A stretch of DNA of 64,000 nucleotides, taken from positions 1 to 64,000 of the forward strand of contig NZ_PYAT01000007.1 of NCBI RefSeq assembly GCF_003014655.1, in the 5' to 3' direction. Shown here in pieces: positions 25,224 to 36,057 of the stretch. The notes under the pieces are model-generated. The model was not told the DNA's origin. It made no database searches and saw only the letters and a list, made by a program, of their open reading frames with translations. Positions within the stretch are counted from its first letter, which is position 1; every line of letters starts with the position of its first letter. Origin of the DNA: Planomicrobium soli. GTDB lineage: Bacteria; Bacillota; Bacilli; Bacillales_A; Planococcaceae. A program made the position numbers and the translations under genes.

Positions 25224-25721
25224 TTAAAAGTTCTCTTCCATATAAGCCTGCTCTTCCTCATCGGTCATCAGCCGTGTAGCTTTGCCGACACTACCATTGT
25301 GCCAATGCCAAATCGTATTATGGACATCGACTGCGTTGGAAAAGTCGCCTTTTTGCCAAGCTTCAAGTGTGTTGCGGTAATAGGCTTTCTTTTCAAATTT
25401 ACTTGCCTCGACAATTGCCAACAGCTCCTCAATGTTTTCCTCGGACATCGGCCTTACGGCTCCCCACTTGTCTTCTGCATACACTTTGCTGTGGGTCATC
25501 TCATGAAGATAAAATTGCAGCCGGGCTTCGTTCATGTCTTCAGGCAAGCTGGCGGAAACCGTCTCAAGAACTTCTGGCTCTTCTTTGGAATCCCCATATT
25601 CTGTTGCGCCAGTCGGCTCTTCGTCATTGGATCCTAAGTGCTGAATGAACAAGTAGCCTCCAACAGCTAATAGCGCAATGATACCAAAGCTAATAAATGC
25701 AGTTGCCAAAGTTTTTTTCAT
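25224..25721 (-). CDS. DUF6241-like membrane-anchored protein (165 aa)
   Basis: One N-terminal hydrophobic span (about residues 7-27), an acidic linker, then a helical domain outside the membrane. The pattern FYLHEMTHSKVYAEDKWGA, then WQKGDFSNAVDVHNTIW and GSVGKATRLMTDEEEQAY, matches what I remember as DUF6241. Function unknown. Start ATG after AAGGAGC. Confidence 0.6.
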   Translation of the reverse strand: MKKTLATAFISFGIIALLAVGGYLFIQHLGSNDEEPTGATEYGDSKEEPEVLETVSASLPEDMNEARLQFYLHEMTHSKVYAEDKWGAVRPMSEENIEELLAIVEASKFEKKAYYRNTLEAWQKGDFSNAVDVHNTIWHWHNGSVGKATRLMTDEEEQAYMEENF

Positions 25722-25934
25722 GTAAAAGCTCCTTAAAATGAACGATTCTTAATTAGTTCTTAATTACTATTATCGCTTACCATATCCTGGATGGCAACTG
25801 GAGATCTGGGTTTCTGCAGCACTAGAACGACTGAACGAAGCACTTATACGGCTCCTTCAAATGGAAATTGCAAGATGATTCAAGTATGATAAACTCATAA
25901 GAAATAACCTGCCTTTAAAGGAGGTGCATATCAG

Positions 25935-26030
25935 ATGGCAATGGAACTTCAATTGTCAGCGTCACTGAAAACTCATGCAAAGCCTGGTAGTCCAAACGGC
26001 GATACTTTGTATGGGGCAAGCAAGAACTGA
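25935..26030 (+). CDS. Possible 31-residue leader peptide upstream of the FusB-like gene
   Basis: ATG 25935 is preceded by a near-perfect site (AAAGGAGGTG, seven bases away) and the frame closes at TGA 26028-26030. The peptide starts MAMELQLSASLKTH and ends YGASKN. It stops 79 bases before the FusB-like start. In the spacer, TTCCTTA (26068-26074) is complementary to the downstream gene's own ribosome binding site TAAGGAG (26096-26102). That layout fits translational attenuation, and leader peptides are known for staphylococcal fusB-type genes. The peptide is a prediction only. Confidence 0.5.
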   Translation: MAMELQLSASLKTHAKPGSPNGDTLYGASKN

Positions 26031-26109
26031 TCGCCTGACCATCCGCTGTTTTGCGTACACGGCTTTCTTCCTTATTTCCATCTATTCAAACTACGTAAGG
26101 AGTGGGCAA

Positions 26110-26796
26110 ATGATACATGTAAAAGAAACAGCAGATAGAACCGGAAACGCAGGGGGCCTTCCTGAAGCGTTCATCCGGAACGACCAATTCAATTTCATCA
26201 AGGACCAGACTCGGATCCTGGTTACGGGACAAGCCACCGGCAACGACGCCGAAGTGCTGAATGTCCTCCGCCATCTGGCGCACGAGAAAGTTTTTAAACT
26301 GTTCCCGAATTTGACGCAGGAACAGAAAGCGGTGCTCAATCCGCTGGCGCAAGTAAAGGAAACGGCTGACGCCGAAGCATTCCTGGAACAACTCCGACCA
26401 TACGTCATTCCGTTCAAAGCCGTGACAGACCAAAGCCTGAAGAAGCTGTTCCCGAAAGCGAAAAAGCTGAAAGGACCGAAGCTTGAAGCACTCGATTTCA
26501 AGAAACTGTCGTATATTGGTTGGGTCGAAAGCTCAACGCTCATGTACTTGGTCACGGAAAAAGACGGAACGCTGCACGGTGTCCAAGGCACATTGACGCG
26601 CAGCCACAAAAAAGGCATCTGCTCAATCTGCAACCGCCATAGTGAGGTCGGCTTGTTCACCGCCAAGACAAAAAGCTCCGGACAGGACAACTACACAAAA
26701 CGCGGCAACTACATCTGCCAGAACAGCGACACCTGCAACAGCAACATCAATTCACTCGACCGCTTGAACGAATTTGTTGAGCGGCTGCAGAAATAA
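26110..26796 (+). CDS. FusB/FusC-family EF-G-binding protein (228 aa)
   Basis: FusB-type proteins bind elongation factor G and free it from ribosomes stalled by fusidic acid. The C-terminal treble-clef zinc finger is clear: ICSICNRH (two Cys), then NYICQNSDTCNSNINSLDR (two Cys). The N-terminal helical domain holds RHLAHEKVFKLFPN. The middle strand SSTLMYLVTEKDG is also typical. The open frame reaches to 25975, but ATG 26110 has AAGGAG and gives the usual FusB length of about 210-230. Resistance is not implied: many Bacillales carry a chromosomal homologue. Confidence 0.85.
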   Translation: MIHVKETADRTGNAGGLPEAFIRNDQFNFIKDQTRILVTGQATGNDAEVLNVLRHLAHEKVFKLFPNLTQEQKAVLNPLAQVKETADAEAFLEQLRPYVIPFKAVTDQSLKKLFPKAKKLKGPKLEALDFKKLSYIGWVESSTLMYLVTEKDGTLHGVQGTLTRSHKKGICSICNRHSEVGLFTAKTKSSGQDNYTKRGNYICQNSDTCNSNINSLDRLNEFVERLQK

Positions 26797-26807
26797 GAAG
26801 ATAGGGA

Positions 26808-26838
26808 AAGGGCTCTCCATCAGTGGAGAGCCCTTTTT
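26808..26838 (+). terminator. Terminator of the FusB-like gene
   Basis: AAGGGCTCTCC and GGAGAGCCCTT close around ATCAGT, followed by TTTT. Confidence 0.9.
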
Positions 26839-26866
26839 TGCTTCTGAAATTATGAACATTCCACTC

Positions 26867-27355
26867 TTAATCTTTGGTAGGAAGCTGCACTTGTTTTTGG
26901 AGGAAAGATGTAAATTTTTCTTGAGCATGTTTGCTCTTCATTATTCTGTTTACACGAAATGAACTTTGCAGATAGCTTCTGACTTTCCTATGTGTGAAGA
27001 ATAAACGATGAAATTTATCATCCTGATATAACTTATTGAACCAGGAAAGCTGTCTTAATTTTTCTATATTGCCATCAATTTTTTTGGTATCTAAAGTAGT
27101 ACTTCCCATAAATGGCGAGACACCGCTAAATAAGCCAATTATTATTGCGGTCGTATATTCGATCATGATCATAAAGGTTTTCATGGGTTGTTTCATTTTA
27201 TCCATCCTTTTAATTGGTGAAGTCAAATTTAAGGCGGCCTTGCCGAAATTTAGAAATTCATATTTTTTCTCAACAATCATAAAAATAATGAGCAGAACCC
27301 CTATCAGAGTTTTAGAAATTCCAGCAAAGAACATGATATAAAACAATAATGCCAC
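26867..27355 (-). CDS. Hypothetical membrane protein (162 aa)
   Basis: Two hydrophobic segments (about residues 2-27 and 60-82) and a basic C-terminal half. The frame begins at GTG 27355 without a clear ribosome binding site, and ATG 27334 is an alternative. Codon use is AT-rich compared with neighbours. No family recognised. Whether the full length is translated is uncertain. Confidence 0.4.
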   Translation of the reverse strand: MALLFYIMFFAGISKTLIGVLLIIFMIVEKKYEFLNFGKAALNLTSPIKRMDKMKQPMKTFMIMIEYTTAIIIGLFSGVSPFMGSTTLDTKKIDGNIEKLRQLSWFNKLYQDDKFHRLFFTHRKVRSYLQSSFRVNRIMKSKHAQEKFTSFLQKQVQLPTKD

Positions 27356-27617
27356 TTACTAAACGAATAGAATACTCTATACGGAGCTTCAGCTAAAACC
27401 TTCTGCTACAATCCATAAAATCCAATCTGCCTTTAGCTTGATTTTATTATCTTACTATAAATTTTATTGTGGTCATAAGTTTAGTTTATGGGAATGTATA
27501 ATATCAGTGAAATTTTCTTATGGAAAGAACCTGAGTACAATGAACACAAAAGACGGTTTGACGGTATGTAACCAGATGGCTGCACGAAAGTGCGAGCCGG
27601 AAAGACAGGTGAACAGA

Positions 27618-28352
27618 ATGGATTATTTGGTACTGTTTTGCATCGGAGTTACGGCTACAACCATCGGGACGCTCGCAGGAGGTGGGGGATTGATTAGCCT
27701 GCCCGCCATGCTAATGCTCGGGATGCCGATCCATTCAGCAATCGGCGCGAACAAAGTGTCCAACATGGTCAGTTCTTTTTCCAGCTTCTTTACGCTGTTC
27801 AGACGGAAACAAATTACGCTGAAGGAATCGTTCTGGCTTGTGCCGTTCAGTTTAGGAGGAGGCGTGACTGGCGGGGTGATCGCTGCCCAATTGTCGTCGG
27901 AAAGCCTGTATATTGTCGCCGTCATCTTGCTTGCTTTCGCCTTCGGTACTTCCTTTATCGGCAAAGGCGGCTTTAGCGGGACAGAGCCGCTGAAACTAAC
28001 ACCTGTCAGTGGCCCCGGTTTGTTTGGCATCGGAATATATGACGGTCTCTTCGGTCCGGGGCAGGGAACATTGATGCTGTACCTGTTCAGCTATCTGAAC
28101 ATCGCATATGTAAAATCGGTCGGATTGGTTCGGCTCGCCACTTTCTCCAGCTGTTTTGGCGCTGCCATCAGCTATATCCTGTCAGGCGCCATCATCTGGC
28201 CGTTGACGCTGGCATTGATGGCCGGGTCCGTTACAGGTGCGCAGCTTGGCGTCCGTATCGCGGAAAAGCTGAGACCCGACTACGTCAAGCCGATCCTGCG
28301 GGTGGTCACAGCACTGCTGATCGTCCAGCTGATTGCCGATAATGTGATGTGA
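27618..28352 (+). CDS. TauE/SafE (TSUP) family permease (244 aa)
   Basis: The TSUP family exports or imports sulfonates, sulfite and related anions. The N-terminal GTLAGGGGLISLPAMLMLGM and NKVSNMVSSFSSFFT motif and the second-half repeat GIYDGLFGPGQGTLMLYL are both present, with about seven membrane segments. The frame is open to 27438; earlier residues are hydrophilic and AT-rich. I choose ATG 27618, although its site (GACAGGTG) is not strong. Substrate unknown. It stands alone. Confidence 0.85.
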   Translation: MDYLVLFCIGVTATTIGTLAGGGGLISLPAMLMLGMPIHSAIGANKVSNMVSSFSSFFTLFRRKQITLKESFWLVPFSLGGGVTGGVIAAQLSSESLYIVAVILLAFAFGTSFIGKGGFSGTEPLKLTPVSGPGLFGIGIYDGLFGPGQGTLMLYLFSYLNIAYVKSVGLVRLATFSSCFGAAISYILSGAIIWPLTLALMAGSVTGAQLGVRIAEKLRPDYVKPILRVVTALLIVQLIADNVM

Positions 28353-28379
28353 ACGATGCAGGCCAAAATCTAGCTTCGC

Positions 28380-28877
28380 TTAATACGAATGGCGTTTTCC
28401 TGCCCAAACGTTCATAAGCAGGTCATGGAATTCCTGTGGCTTTTCAATCATGTACCAGGTGATGGAATGGGCAGGTGTCGGCATCCATTTTTTGCGCCGC
28501 ATCCTGATTTTTTCGTGATGCGTATAGTGCGGATAAATAACAGTGGCTATTAAAAGATTGTTGGGATAGCCTCTAGAAAGTGTGATGTTCTCTATTTCAT
28601 TCCAATAAACTTTGGTGCCGTTCAAGTCGATGACAACGCCTTCATCATCCCACCAAAAACCGTAGCCTTGTTTCCTTTTTTTCCATAGGTATATGCCATA
28701 CCCTGTAAAGAGGATTGAAAAGAAGATTCCTGAAATTGCGGCCAGAATAGATTCCAGCAAACTCCCTTCAAAAAATTCATCCAGACTCATTAGCATTAAC
28801 GAAAAAAATAAAATTCCAAACAATGTAAAAACAGTTATTGTTGTCATTGACAACCGATACACTTCCGATTTTTTCAA
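28380..28877 (-). CDS. Hypothetical two-span membrane protein (165 aa)
   Basis: Two membrane spans (about 9-30 and 44-64) precede a soluble domain with GFWWDDEGVVIDLNGTKVYW, IENITLSRG and a basic stretch. The arrangement recalls bacterial PH-like membrane proteins, but I do not recognise a named family. Start TTG 28877 with AAAGGGGTG upstream. It converges with the TSUP gene. Confidence 0.55.
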   Translation of the reverse strand: MKKSEVYRLSMTTITVFTLFGILFFSLMLMSLDEFFEGSLLESILAAISGIFFSILFTGYGIYLWKKRKQGYGFWWDDEGVVIDLNGTKVYWNEIENITLSRGYPNNLLIATVIYPHYTHHEKIRMRRKKWMPTPAHSITWYMIEKPQEFHDLLMNVWAGKRHSY

Positions 28878-29308
28878 AAGCTTGCACCCCTTTCTGCATT
28901 ATATTGCTTACGGCCATTTTCACCAGCAATGGCTGAAGATTAAAAAGAAGCAAACTCTTCATTTTTTGAGGAATACCAGCAGGGGAATCAACGGCATAAA
29001 CTAATCACAGATAATCCGGCTTAATCAAAGTAGATAATGGAAATCAGGTACTTTTTTTAGCTCCAAAGCAGTTATTTTCTTGAGTATAGCAAAGAAAAAC
29101 TTGAGAAAATTATGGAATTCAGAATATTAGAAAATCTGGGTATAAAAATGAAGGGAAAGCATATAATTATCATTTCGTAGAAACTCTCACTCACAATAAA
29201 TGATGCACTTTTAAAAATAAAAGATAACTTGACTTGCCGACCCATAAGAAAATAATTGTTGTTATTTTCCCGTAATAGCATTATATTTTCGCATAGGGGG
29301 TTGTGCTT
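28878..29308. other. Intergenic region upstream of the antiterminator gene
   Basis: About 430 AT-rich bases between divergent genes. Near the right end TTGACT (29229-29234) is a possible -35, and a dyad GAAAATAA (29248-29255) / TTATTTTC (29262-29269) covers the -10 area. A minus-strand frame over 29072-29614 is mostly antisense to the antiterminator gene and is not called. Confidence 0.4.
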
Positions 29309-30154
29309 ATGATCATTCGGCAGATTTTCAATAACAATGTGATACGCGTAGAGGACCAAGTTGGCCGTGAGTATGTGGTCATCGGCAACGGCTTGGGCTT
29401 TAAACGCAAGCCGGGACAGCCTGTAGACCAGGAAAAAATCGAGAAAACGTTCATGCATCGGCCTGAAAAAGTGCCGCAGAAACTGATTGAACTGATCGGG
29501 GAGACGTCCGTGGATTCCTATGCGTTGGCGGACCGGATCATCAAACTCGCGAAAGAAGAAATGGGAAACATATTCGACGATAATATTTACATAACGCTGA
29601 TGGACCATATCCACTTTGCGGTTGCGCGCATGAAAAAATCGATGGGCTTAAAGAATGCTCTGTTGTGGCAGATCAAAAAATTCTATCCGCAGGAATTCAT
29701 GATCGGACTGAAAGCGTTGGGCATGATCAAGGAGCAGTTCAATGTCGAGATGGATGCCCATGAAGCAGGCTTTATCGCCATGCATTTCGTCAATGCCCAG
29801 CAGGACAAAGGCGGCATGAAGAACTCGCTGGAAGTGGCGAAGCTGATTGACGATACAGTAGGCATCGTGAGCAATTATTTCAGCTTGTCGCTTGATGAGG
29901 ATTCGTTCAATTACTCCAGGTTCATTACCCATCTGCAGTATTTCGGCTATCGCTTGTTAAACGGCGAGCAGGAACGGAACACAAGCGGAGACGTGTTTTT
30001 ATACGACCAAGTGAAGGTGAAGTATCCCAAGGCTTTCGAATGCACCAATAGGATCAACAGCTATTTGGAAGAAGAATACGAGAGTGCCATGACGATAGAC
30101 GAGAAGGTTTTCCTGACGGTCCATATCGAGCGTCTGACCACAAGAAGCAAATAA
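29309..30154 (+). CDS. LicT/BglG-family transcriptional antiterminator (281 aa)
   Basis: Order: RNA-binding CAT domain (residues 1-56; IIRQIFNNNVIRVEDQVGRE, then VVIGNGLGFKRKPG), PRD1 and PRD2. The regulatory histidines are likely those in YITLMDHIHFAVAR and AHEAGFIAMHFVNA for PRD1/2 and FITHLQYFGYRL further on. It is phosphorylated by the PTS and, when active, binds the RAT site found at 30220 to let transcription enter the transporter gene. Start ATG 29309 is eight bases from AGGGGG. Confidence 0.93.
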   Translation: MIIRQIFNNNVIRVEDQVGREYVVIGNGLGFKRKPGQPVDQEKIEKTFMHRPEKVPQKLIELIGETSVDSYALADRIIKLAKEEMGNIFDDNIYITLMDHIHFAVARMKKSMGLKNALLWQIKKFYPQEFMIGLKALGMIKEQFNVEMDAHEAGFIAMHFVNAQQDKGGMKNSLEVAKLIDDTVGIVSNYFSLSLDEDSFNYSRFITHLQYFGYRLLNGEQERNTSGDVFLYDQVKVKYPKAFECTNRINSYLEEEYESAMTIDEKVFLTVHIERLTTRSK

Positions 30155-30161
30155 TTTTTTA

Positions 30162-30199
30162 TGAAAGGGCTTGCAGGAATTTCATTTTTGATTTATAGT
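30162..30199 (+). promoter_or_regulatory. Beta-glucoside operon promoter with a cre-like site
   Basis: TTGCAG (30171-30176), 17 bases and TATAGT (30194-30199) make a strong sigma-A promoter. TGAAAGGGCTTGCA (30162-30175) overlaps the -35 and differs at two places from the ideal cre TGAAAGCGCTTTCA. CcpA repression under glucose is the expected outcome. Confidence 0.65.
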
Positions 30200-30219
30200 T
30201 AGTCACAATCTAACATATA

Positions 30220-32197
<1,978 letters not shown>

Positions 32198-32216
32198 GAA
32201 TACCGGAGGTTAAAAA

Positions 32217-33626
32217 ATGATATATACTGATCTGAAATCATTTCCTGAACACTTTTTATGGGGGGCTTCCACTTCCGCCTATCAGTTTGAAGGGGCGTCG
32301 AACGAAGAAGGCAAAGGCCCATCAGTGATCGACATGGGCAACCATCCCGAAGGCGTCACCGATTTCTCGGTGACAAGCAACCACTATTACATGTACAAAG
32401 AAGATGTCGCGATGATGGCCAAGATGGGGCTGAAAGCATACCGGTTCTCGATCGCCTGGTCGCGCATCTATCCGGAAGGAACGGGAGAGGCCAATCCGAA
32501 AGGCCTCGCCTTCTACAACAACTTGATCAATGAGTTATTGAAGCACGGCATCGAGCCGATCGTGACGATGTACCATTTTGACTTGCCATATGCACTGGAA
32601 TTGAAAGACGGCTGGCGGAACCGGCAAACGATCGACGCTTTCGAACGCTACGCCAAAACCTTGTTCGAGCATTACGGCGACAGGGTCAAATACTGGCTGA
32701 CGATCAACGAACAGAACATGATGATCCTGCATCCGGGCTCTCTCGGGACTTTGGATGAGACGGTTGAAAACCCAAAGAAATCGCTTTACCAGGAGAACCA
32801 CCATATGCTGGTTGCGCAGGCGAAAGTGATGGACTTGTGCCACCGGCTGCTTCCAGATGCGAAAATCGGGCCGGCGCCGAATATCGGCACCATCTATCCG
32901 GCAAGCTCGAAACCGGAAGACGTCCTTGCGGCGGATACGTACGCAGCAATCCGCAACTGGCTTTACCTGGACATGGCGGTATTCGGCAAATACAACAACG
33001 TTGCGTGGAGCTATCTTGTGGAGAACGGCTACGAGCCGGTGATCGAAGAAGGAGACATGGAAGTGTTGGCAAAAGGCAAACCGGATTTTATCGCCTTCAA
33101 CTATTACACGTCCCAGACCGTCGGCGAGAGCCTGAACGACGGCAACGACATCTCGCATACCGGCGACCAGCACGAACTGGTCGGAGAGCCCGGAGCGTAC
33201 CGCGGCTCGGTCAATCCCGGCCTGCAAAAAACGGAATTCGGCTGGGAAATTGACCCGGTCGGCTTCAGGACCACTTTGCGCCAAATCTATTCACGGTACA
33301 ATTTGCCGCTGATCGTTACAGAGAACGGCTTAGGCGCTTTCGACAAACTTGAGCCGGACGGCACGGTAGATGATTCGTACAGAATCGAATTCTACAAAAA
33401 GCACATCGAACAGATTCAATTGGCGGTAAGCGACGGCGTGGATGTTTTCGGTTTTTGCCCGTGGTCGGCGATTGATCTTGTGAGCACCCACCAAGGCTCA
33501 AGCAAACGCTACGGCTTCGTCTATGTGAACCGGGAGGAATTCGACTTGAAAGACCTGCGCCGCATTCCGAAGAAAAGCTTCTATTGGTATCAGAAACTGA
33601 TCGAGACGAACGGTGCGGTTCTATAA
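32217..33626 (+). CDS. bglA: 6-phospho-beta-glucosidase, GH1 (469 aa)
   Basis: A glycoside hydrolase family 1 enzyme. FLWGASTSAYQFEGASNEEG opens the fold, TINEQN carries the acid/base Glu and VTENGLG the nucleophile Glu. The phosphate-binding loop SSKRYGFVYV shows that it acts on 6-phospho-glucosides, the products of the PTS. It is 19 bases behind the transporter gene, with CGGAGG before its ATG, and ends in a strong terminator. Length is normal for the family. Confidence 0.95.
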   Translation: MIYTDLKSFPEHFLWGASTSAYQFEGASNEEGKGPSVIDMGNHPEGVTDFSVTSNHYYMYKEDVAMMAKMGLKAYRFSIAWSRIYPEGTGEANPKGLAFYNNLINELLKHGIEPIVTMYHFDLPYALELKDGWRNRQTIDAFERYAKTLFEHYGDRVKYWLTINEQNMMILHPGSLGTLDETVENPKKSLYQENHHMLVAQAKVMDLCHRLLPDAKIGPAPNIGTIYPASSKPEDVLAADTYAAIRNWLYLDMAVFGKYNNVAWSYLVENGYEPVIEEGDMEVLAKGKPDFIAFNYYTSQTVGESLNDGNDISHTGDQHELVGEPGAYRGSVNPGLQKTEFGWEIDPVGFRTTLRQIYSRYNLPLIVTENGLGAFDKLEPDGTVDDSYRIEFYKKHIEQIQLAVSDGVDVFGFCPWSAIDLVSTHQGSSKRYGFVYVNREEFDLKDLRRIPKKSFYWYQKLIETNGAVL

Positions 33627-33634
33627 TAAACACA

Positions 33635-33667
33635 AAGAGGACCCCGGCAAAGGTGCCGGGGTCCTCT
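33635..33667. terminator. Bidirectional terminator after the beta-glucoside operon
   Basis: AAGAGGACCCCGGCA and TGCCGGGGTCCTCTT enclose AAGG. It also faces the convergent 33678-33965 gene. Confidence 0.92.
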
Positions 33668-33677
33668 TATTTACTTT

Positions 33678-33965
33678 TTACTTTAATCCGAGACTTGTAA
33701 TGATTATGATGAGCAAAAGCAGAAAGATATTCAGCCAGACCACAACTTTGACCATAACCTCCGCCCAAAACTTCCTGCGTAAAGCCAAATAGAAAATGAC
33801 GGCATTAAATAAGAGGCTGACCATGATGCGGAATCCAGGAACCTTTTCACTGCCTAAGTCGAAAAAGTCTATGAATGTATAGATTGCTACTATAAGAATA
33901 AATGCGGACAAGTAGAACTTCCGTTTTTTCCGTTCGGTTTCCGATTCCTGTTGGAATGTATGCAT
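33678..33965 (-). CDS. Small three-span membrane protein (95 aa)
   Basis: A charged N-terminus (QESETERKKRKF) is followed by three hydrophobic segments (about 18-35, 47-62 and 70-92). No family recognised. It heads a run of small minus-strand membrane proteins that may reflect lineage-specific genes. Confidence 0.6.
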   Translation of the reverse strand: MHTFQQESETERKKRKFYLSAFILIVAIYTFIDFFDLGSEKVPGFRIMVSLLFNAVIFYLALRRKFWAEVMVKVVVWLNIFLLLLIIIITSLGLK

Positions 33966-34028
33966 CAGATTACCTCAACCATTTTTTTTCAAATTCACTG
34001 TATGAATAGTTCCTGGGCAGTGCAGAGA

Positions 34029-34457
34029 TTATTCGCTCGATTGCAGCAGTTCGCGCGTTTCTACATCAAAAATTTTGTAATCGACCTCAAACATATGGTC
34101 TTCCGATACTGTTACTTCACAATAGTAAGGAATTGCCTTGCCGTAGGCATCCAGTTCAGGGATGTCATTAAAAGAAAATACATCATCTGTATCAGGCATC
34201 CTGAATGTCGCGTCAGCAGAACGGCCAGATGAAGAAACTTCAATCGTGCAATTGCCTTTGACCACATCGTACTCCTTCAGCAACATGTATTTTAGGCTTG
34301 GGAGAGTTATCATTAAAAAAAATCCGCCAAATAACAAGCTAGAAACGGCTATAGCTATATTTTTCAGTGTAACCTCATGTCCAAAGTACATGATAATACA
34401 TAAACAAACCGCCATAAGAATGAAGAAAACTCCAAACCCGAGCAAAATATAATACAT
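34029..34457 (-). CDS. Hypothetical membrane protein with extracytoplasmic domain (142 aa)
   Basis: Two membrane spans (about 3-25 and 33-52) and a C-terminal domain of about 85 residues with alternating strands (GNCTIEVSSSGRSADATF, then YYCEVTVSEDHMFEVDYKIF). I do not recognise it. The start ATG at 34457 is preceded on the minus strand by AGGAAGTG. Confidence 0.55.
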   Translation of the reverse strand: MYYILLGFGVFFILMAVCLCIIMYFGHEVTLKNIAIAVSSLLFGGFFLMITLPSLKYMLLKEYDVVKGNCTIEVSSSGRSADATFRMPDTDDVFSFNDIPELDAYGKAIPYYCEVTVSEDHMFEVDYKIFDVETRELLQSSE

Positions 34458-34564
34458 TGGTTTTCACTTCCTACTAATTAGATGGATAAAATGTTTACGT
34501 GGCTGCAACTTAAAAGTTTCAAGCAGAAGCACTCCTGTACCGCTATAAACATCACCAAACCATC

Positions 34565-34924
34565 TTAGAAAGCATACTGGAACAGTGCGTAATACAAAGG
34601 GCCAAGCAAAAGAATCATAAAGACAGTGGTGAAAATATTCATCATCCGGATGTCGTCGCCGTCTGTTTCCGATTCCACTAGTTTGTTTTTCAAGAAGAGA
34701 TAAAAGAAGATATCCCATACTAGCGCACCGAAAAAGACGATCTGCCAGACGAAAGGCGTGAAGATTTCACGGTGGGTAACAAAACCGAAAAGCCCTGTCC
34801 ATGTTATGGCGGAAACGATCAAGTCGATAAGGAAAACACGGTTCTTATAACCGCCGTGAATCAAAAAGGCGATGGATGAAGTGGCTAAGAAAGCTGCATA
34901 GATGTACCAGAAAATTTGTATCAT
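34565..34924 (-). CDS. Four-span membrane protein (119 aa)
   Basis: Four hydrophobic segments with short loops, no recognised family. Start ATG 34924 follows AAAAGGGACT. A dyad of the TTACCG-N6-CGGTAA type lies about 100 bases upstream (35021-35038) and may be its operator. Confidence 0.6.
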   Translation of the reverse strand: MIQIFWYIYAAFLATSSIAFLIHGGYKNRVFLIDLIVSAITWTGLFGFVTHREIFTPFVWQIVFFGALVWDIFFYLFLKNKLVESETDGDDIRMMNIFTTVFMILLLGPLYYALFQYAF

Positions 34925-35020
34925 AGTTTAAGTCCCTTTTAAATAGAATGGATGCACATGGCAACAGCTTCTATTTTAACACTATTTTAAAATATTAAGC
35001 GGGAATAAATATAGGAGAAA

Positions 35021-35038
35021 TTACCGAATTGGCGGTAA
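35021..35038. promoter_or_regulatory. Dyad TTACCG-N6-CGGTAA (site 1)
   Basis: A perfect dyad, TTACCG AATTGG CGGTAA, in the space upstream of the 34565-34924 gene. A second copy with the same six-base spacer lies at 35957-35974, upstream of the HU-like gene. Two equal sites within 1 kb suggest a shared regulator. No candidate regulator is adjacent. Confidence 0.45.
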
Positions 35039-35137
35039 TCATAACAGATAGGGCTATCTTTTCTTATAAATTAGTTTTACCTCCTATAACCTAAAACGAA
35101 AAAACACCACCCGAAGGCAGCGTTCAGTTAGACTGAT

Positions 35138-35767
35138 TTATTCATTGTTTTGAAGCTCTTGTAGCAGTCCGTCCTCGAAGCCATCCAAATATTCGATCTT
35201 CCCAATTTTTCCTTCTTCCGGAGCAATGGCTTTCCCCTTGAAATTGAATTGATCCGATTCACCGTTTTCATCTGTATAATTTACTTGAAAAGCGATATTG
35301 TACAGAGTTGTTTCTTTTTCATTTTGGCTAATTTCAATGGTAGAAGGGTTCAATTTATAATCGTGGTCAAAACCAGAATACATAAAGGCAGAAGTATTTA
35401 CGAAGTTCTCATAGCCATTCTCTGTAAAATAGGGTGCGTAGGTTTCTTTTACATAGTTCACTAGGTTTTGAGATTCAGGTGATTCCAGAAAAGCTTCATA
35501 ATCGTCATTATATTGGTCTGAAACCTGAGCTTCCTCCATTGCATCCCATAATTCATTGTACTTCTCATCCGGCCCATTAAATTCCTTTTCGATCACAGCC
35601 CGAATCGCTTGTTCACTTTTATCAACCGTCTCTTCCGCTTCTGTTCCATTTTCTTCTATGGCACTATTAGCTGAACAACCTGCAATCAATAAACTAGCGA
35701 AAATCAAAAAGAGGATACTACGAATTTTTTTTATAGAAGCATTCTCGTTTTTCTTAAAAAACCACAT
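35138..35767 (-). CDS. Putative lipoprotein (209 aa)
   Basis: The signal peptide ends in LIAGC (lipobox), after a longer than usual basic N-terminus (WFFKKNENASIKKIR). The mature part is acidic and helical (EKEFNGPDEKYNELWDAMEE) with a C-terminal beta part. It resembles the many Bacillus surface lipoproteins of unknown role. Start ATG with GAGGAGG upstream. It is divergent from the HU-like gene. Confidence 0.7.
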   Translation of the reverse strand: MWFFKKNENASIKKIRSILFLIFASLLIAGCSANSAIEENGTEAEETVDKSEQAIRAVIEKEFNGPDEKYNELWDAMEEAQVSDQYNDDYEAFLESPESQNLVNYVKETYAPYFTENGYENFVNTSAFMYSGFDHDYKLNPSTIEISQNEKETTLYNIAFQVNYTDENGESDQFNFKGKAIAPEEGKIGKIEYLDGFEDGLLQELQNNE

Positions 35768-35956
35768 AAAATCGCCTCCTCATAAGTTTGTACAAACCTC
35801 TAATCTTTAATCCTGCAAATGCGTGTATAGTAACAATACGAATAAAGCTGTAAATAGATTCATTTTTCTTACAATTTATTTACAATTTCCTTTTCTCTTC
35901 TTTTTAATTGGAAGTAACAACAGTTTTACGTAATTTTTTTTGAACAGAAGAGAAAA

Positions 35957-35984
35957 TTACCGAATTGCCGGAAAGCTGTATAAT
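35957..35984 (+). promoter_or_regulatory. HU-like gene promoter region with dyad site 2
   Basis: TATAAT lies at 35979-35984 with no good -35. Instead the dyad TTACCG AATTGC CGGAAA (35957-35974) covers the -35 position. It matches site 1 in 17 of 18 positions apart from changes at the loop and one arm base. A poor -35 with a bound dyad fits activator- or repressor-controlled expression. Confidence 0.45.
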
Positions 35985-36057
35985 AGAGTATATGAACGTT
36001 AAACGAATAAATTGATCGCGGGGAAGAATCCGCTTTTTATACAGGAGGAAAAAATGG

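Noticed and set aside
29072-29614. 180-codon minus-strand frame
   Set aside because: Most of it lies opposite the antiterminator gene, which has clear homology on the plus strand.
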